From: an uncultured Lachnoanaerobaculum sp.
GTDB taxonomy: Bacteria > Bacillota > Clostridia > Lachnospirales > Lachnospiraceae
DNA length: 18,351 nt
Reading direction: 5' to 3'
Assembly (NCBI GenBank): GCA_916720285.1
Contig: CAKAQP010000023.1
Location: forward strand, 1 to 18,351
Under the pieces are notes generated by a model. The model was not told where the DNA came from and made no database searches. It saw only the letters and a list, made by a program, of their open reading frames with translations. The position numbers and the translations under genes were made by a program. How positions within the stretch are numbered: the first letter of the stretch is position 1; each line of letters opens with the position of its first letter. Shown here one piece after another: positions 15,789-18,351 of the stretch.

Positions 15789-16730
15789 ATGGAACAGGTA
15801 TGCGTAGGAGTTGACATTGGAGGAACAAGTGTAAAGCTGGGTATATTCACACTTAACGGAAATCTTTTAAAAAAGTGGGAAATACCTACGGAGCCTAAAA
15901 ACGATCCTAAGGCACTTATCGAAAAAATAGGAAAGTCTATAAAAGAAACATTGAAAGAGGCAAGACTTACTCTTACAGATTGTGTGGGTGTAGGAATGGG
16001 GGTTCCGGGACCTGTAATGCCGAACGGATTTATAGAGGTAGTGGTAAATATAGGATGGAGAGAAGTTTTTCCTGCCAGAATACTGTCAGATTTGCTTGCA
16101 GGTATGCCTGTGGCACTTGGTAACGATGCGAATGTGGCGGCACTTGGAGAAGCATGGATGGGAGGTGCAAAGCATCAGCAGGATTCCGTAATGGTAACTC
16201 TTGGAACCGGAGTAGGTGGAGGAATTATAATAGACGGGAAAATTGTTCCGGGAAAGCACGGTCTTGGCGGAGAGATAGGGCATATGCATGTCAGAGAGTC
16301 TGAGACTGAAAAATGCAATTGCGGTGGAAAAGGTTGTCTTGAACAGATATCCAGCGCTACAGGAATAGTAAGAGAGGCAAAAAGACTTCTTGAAACAAAG
16401 AAAGTTGCATCAAGACTTGCTTTGCTGGAGGATATAACTGCAAAGGACGTACTTGATGCGGCCAAGGCAGGTGATGCCATAGCGCTTGAAGTTGTGGATA
16501 CAGTTTCAAAATATCTGGGAATAGCGCTTTCACACTTGGCAATGACTGTGGATCCGGAAATATTTGTTATAGGTGGCGGAGTATCAAAAGCCGGAGATTT
16601 CCTTATAGATAAAATAAGAGAAAAATTTGAATATTATACACCTATAACAAAGAATAAGGCGGATATAGTTCTTGCAAAGCTTGGAAACGATGCCGGAATA
16701 TACGGTGCGGCAAAGTTGGTATTAGGATAA
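15789..16730 (+). CDS. glcK: ROK-family glucokinase
   Basis: Phosphorylates glucose to glucose 6-phosphate with ATP in the cytoplasm, feeding Pgi encoded upstream. 313 aa, as usual for bacterial ROK glucokinases. DIGGTSVKLG (residues 9-18) is the ATP phosphate-binding motif. GNDANVAALGE contains the catalytic Asp113. GTGVGGGIIIDG is the second nucleotide-binding segment. HGLGGEIGH gives Glu162 and His165, and CNCGGKGCLEQ supplies the zinc-binding Cys176, Cys178 and Cys183 of the ROK signature. No N-terminal DNA-binding domain is present, so this is a kinase rather than a NagC/XylR-type regulator. AAAGGAG (15777-15783) is 5 nt before the ATG. Last gene of the pgi operon; no clear terminator follows, so some read-through into the lipoprotein gene is possible. 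N-acetylmannosamine or another hexose is a less likely substrate. Confidence 0.93.
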   Translation: MEQVCVGVDIGGTSVKLGIFTLNGNLLKKWEIPTEPKNDPKALIEKIGKSIKETLKEARLTLTDCVGVGMGVPGPVMPNGFIEVVVNIGWREVFPARILSDLLAGMPVALGNDANVAALGEAWMGGAKHQQDSVMVTLGTGVGGGIIIDGKIVPGKHGLGGEIGHMHVRESETEKCNCGGKGCLEQISSATGIVREAKRLLETKKVASRLALLEDITAKDVLDAAKAGDAIALEVVDTVSKYLGIALSHLAMTVDPEIFVIGGGVSKAGDFLIDKIREKFEYYTPITKNKADIVLAKLGNDAGIYGAAKLVLG

Positions 16731-16774
16731 AAGAATATAAATCATTTCTTAAAAAATACTTTCATATTAAAAAC

Positions 16775-16803
16775 TTGTTTTTATAAGGTTCAAGTGATAT
16801 AGT
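16775..16803 (+). promoter_or_regulatory. Probable promoter of the lipoprotein gene
   Basis: TTGTTT (16775-16780) and TATAGT (16798-16803) with a 17-bp spacer. Predicted start near 16810, giving a leader of about 54 nt with AGGAGG at 16850-16855. The -35 matches consensus only at TTG. Confidence 0.5.
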
Positions 16804-16863
16804 GTCAGATATCAAAATGATGTTTAAATAGCATAAAGTCATTTGACTTAGGAGGAATTAAAT

Positions 16864-17547
16864 ATGAAGAAAAGATTTTTGATAACAGTTTTAGGATTGA
16901 CAATGGGAAGTGCGTTATTATTCAGCGCATGCGGTTCAAAAAAAGAAACTGCACAAACAACACAGTCAGTTGCAGAGACTACTACAAAGGCTGAGGAAAG
17001 CACCACTGCAGAGACAACAACGGCTGCAAGTGTAAAAGTGGATATAAATTATGATATAGCAAATCACCTTGACGAGTCATTTGATGATGTAGGAAGTGCA
17101 TTCGGAACAGCCGCATCTGATGAGAAGGCTGAAGCCGGTGAGAGAATCGTAAAGTATGCGGATCCTGAGAGAGTTTTACATTACTATGACGACAAGTCCG
17201 GCGGATATGTACTTGAAGCTGTAAGTGCAAAGGCAGGTGACCTTTTAAGCTTTACTGCAGACAGCGTTAAGCTTGATGATATTTTGGAACAGATGGAAGG
17301 CGAGAAAGCCACAGGGCTTGAGTCAAATGATGCATACCTTACAGTAGGTGTGAAGGGAGACAGCAATATCGTATTCCAGTCTGAAGGATATTACTTCATA
17401 ATATCTGTAGGCAAGGACAATGTAGTTTCAAAGGACAGCGCCGCAGCAATAGTAACAGAGGACAGAGCGGGAGTTGATACTGCAGGTGAGACAACAAAGG
17501 CGCCTTCAGAAATCAAGACACCTGAAACAACAGCGGCAAAGAAATAA
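16864..17547 (+). CDS. Putative lipoprotein of unknown function
   Basis: 227 aa. Lipoprotein signal peptide with lipobox LFSAC, lipidated Cys at residue 23. A Thr/Glu/Ala/Ser-rich linker (about 28-56) extends the protein from the membrane. A compact domain of about 145 residues (57-202) follows, containing DPERVLHYYDDKSGGYVLEAVSA, DLLSFTADSVKLDDILEQME and SEGYYFIISVGKDNVV. A second Thr/Glu/Lys-rich low-complexity tail (about 203-227) ends the protein. I recognise no catalytic motif or named family. AGGAGG is 8 nt before the ATG. It appears monocistronic, with a promoter at 16775-16803 and a strong terminator at 17579-17640. The gene upstream encodes the ROK kinase, but a functional link is not evident. 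Confidence 0.85.
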   Translation: MKKRFLITVLGLTMGSALLFSACGSKKETAQTTQSVAETTTKAEESTTAETTTAASVKVDINYDIANHLDESFDDVGSAFGTAASDEKAEAGERIVKYADPERVLHYYDDKSGGYVLEAVSAKAGDLLSFTADSVKLDDILEQMEGEKATGLESNDAYLTVGVKGDSNIVFQSEGYYFIISVGKDNVVSKDSAAAIVTEDRAGVDTAGETTKAPSEIKTPETTAAKK

Positions 17548-17578
17548 TTTATTTTCAGGAAAAATATAAATAACAAAC

Positions 17579-17640
17579 AAAAAGTCGAAGGAATATTACA
17601 AGATACGTCGGAAAAGTATCGTATATTCTTTCGGCTTTTT
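17579..17640 (+). terminator. Long rho-independent terminator after the lipoprotein gene
   Basis: Arms 17579-17596 and 17623-17640 pair over 18 bp, with two G-U pairs on the plus-strand RNA, ending in T5. A second small stem (GATAC/GTATC) lies within the 26-nt loop. The strength and A/T ends also permit some function on the opposite strand. Confidence 0.88.
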
Positions 17641-18221
17641 GTGTTGCAAAAAGTATTAAAGCAAAAACTCAAAAAAAGAAAATGAGTATAAATGAATTTT
17701 ATCATTGATAAATAATAAAAATATGATAAAATATTAATAAATATATATAATATAACTACTAATCTATGACTACTTGGTTCGTGCTATATATAAAAATAAT
17801 AAAAAAAACTTCCTTTCATCGTATTGACTTATTTGACAAAGACACCATTCAATAATATTATATTGTTATATTATACCAATTAAAATAGTATAATTAACGC
17901 TTAAGTGTAGGGACTCGTTTTTATTACGCAAAAAAAATCGCATATAATACGACATAAGACGAGAAATTGATACGAGTTTTTACATATTAAATACGATATA
18001 AATTTCTTTAATGATAATAAGAGACTTACGAAAATATAATGGGCAAATATTTTTGTGGGTTATTTTGTTTGCATTGAAGAAATATATATAAATATTCTGA
18101 CTGGATATAATAGAGTGACTGATTTAATGACGATACATTAAGCAGTGATATGGGAGTATGCATGTTGAACATAGTATAGGACCTTATATTCCGGCAGACA
18201 AACAATCAAGGAGGTAGTTTG
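17641..18221. other. 581-bp AT-rich intergenic region with long leader
   Basis: No gene of credible length is seen on either strand. Contents: the near-consensus promoter at 17833-17861; a second TATAAT further on without a good -35; three ATACGA motifs at 17947-17952, 17970-17975 and 17991-17996; and an ACTCGT/ACGAGT inverted pair spanning roughly 17914-17976. There is also a small TTAATG/CATTAA hairpin near 18125-18142 and the AAGGAGGT ribosome binding site (18208-18215) of the next gene. I do not recognise a known riboswitch or small RNA in it. Confidence 0.6.
17833..17861 (+). promoter_or_regulatory. Strong near-consensus promoter, about 355 nt upstream of the next gene
   Basis: Perfect TTGACA (17833-17838), 17-bp spacer, TATTAT (17856-17861). 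Transcription would begin near 17868, leaving an unusually long leader before the ATG at 18222, or starting an unannotated small RNA. Confidence 0.68.
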
Positions 18222-18351
18222 ATGAACAAAAAGAGCATAGTAAGTCAAGCAGGCTTGCTGGCGGTTTCCGCTCTGTTCCTTTGGGCAAACCCTTCTACTG
18301 CACATGCAGAAGGATGGGATAACTCAAGCGGTGAGTGGAGATATCTGGACA
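18222..18351 (+). CDS. N-terminus of a secreted cell-wall-binding-repeat protein (3' truncated)
   Basis: Starts with ATG 6 nt after a perfect AAGGAGGT. The 43 visible residues are a Sec signal peptide (MNKKSIVSQAGLLAVSALFL, then ANPSTAHAEG, likely cleaved after AHA) followed at once by GWDNSSGEWRYLD. This is the beginning of a cell-wall-binding repeat of the same class as in the protein at 2079-3050. The frame is open to the window end. Because the repeat starts directly after the signal peptide, the wall-binding module is N-terminal here, unlike the other protein where it is C-terminal. What follows cannot be seen. Confidence 0.82.
   Translation, partial: MNKKSIVSQAGLLAVSALFLWANPSTAHAEGWDNSSGEWRYLD

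Noticed and set aside
15789..16730. ROK transcriptional repressor (NagC/XylR type)
   Set aside because: The protein starts directly at the ATP-binding motif and has no N-terminal helix-turn-helix domain.
17947..17996. CRISPR-like array
   Set aside because: Repeats are only 6 bp and spacers are not unique 30-40 bp units; no cas genes.
18039..18077. 12-codon frame MGKYFCGLFCLH in the long leader
   Set aside because: No ribosome binding site; length expected by chance.
18150..18179. Micro-ORF MGVCMLNIV (or MLNIV after a GGGAG) in the leader of the last gene
   Set aside because: Too short to support from one sequence; GGGAG spacing may be chance in AT-rich DNA.
17641..18221. Known riboswitch, 6S or other standard RNA
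   Set aside because: No conserved core motif of a riboswitch class I know could be recognised by eye.

Overview
The window is about 18.4 kb of low-GC DNA with dense gene packing, strong AAGGAGG-type ribosome binding sites and rho-independent terminators. Gene content (RNase Y, Rpn-family nuclease tail, choline-binding-type cell wall repeats, a DUF5711-like protein, stand-alone murG and a sugar ABC importer without its own ATPase) points to a Gram-positive clostridial anaerobe, most likely Lachnospiraceae. This placement comes from recalled family knowledge and gene style; no search was run.

Layout. (1) 1-224: C-terminal end of a gene with a 12-bp tandem repeat coding KGIE, probably an Rpn/PD-(D/E)XK nuclease-family protein. 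(2) 262-1928: rny (RNase Y) with its own promoter and terminator. (3) 1999-3112: a secreted protein with C-terminal cell-wall-binding repeats, with a promoter, and a bidirectional terminator shared with the converging lacZ. (4) 3160-9625, minus strand: a beta-galactoside utilisation operon transcribed as solute-binding lipoprotein, permease, permease, GH2 beta-galactosidase, from a promoter at 9596-9625 surrounded by three operator-like dyads. Stem-loops lie between binding protein and permeases and between permeases and lacZ. (5) 9746-10968, minus: monocistronic murG. (6) 10985-16730, plus: mtnN, then pgi, an 88-aa small protein, a coiled-coil two-TM protein, a DUF5711-like membrane-anchored probable beta-propeller, and a ROK glucokinase; the last five are separated by only 2, 18, 3 and 15 nt. 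(7) 16775-17640: a lipoprotein gene with its own promoter and a long terminator hairpin. (8) 17641-18221: about 580 bp AT-rich intergenic DNA with a near-consensus promoter about 355 nt upstream of the next start. (9) 18222-18351: start of a second exported protein with cell-wall-binding repeats, cut by the window end.

Functionally, the minus-strand operon imports and hydrolyses a beta-galactoside. The resulting glucose would be phosphorylated by the ROK kinase and isomerised by Pgi, both encoded in the plus-strand operon. The most intriguing element is the uncharacterised trio enclosed by pgi and the glucokinase gene: a small soluble protein, a membrane coiled-coil protein and a membrane-anchored propeller. 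I see no CRISPR array, tRNA, rRNA, insertion sequence or phage module.
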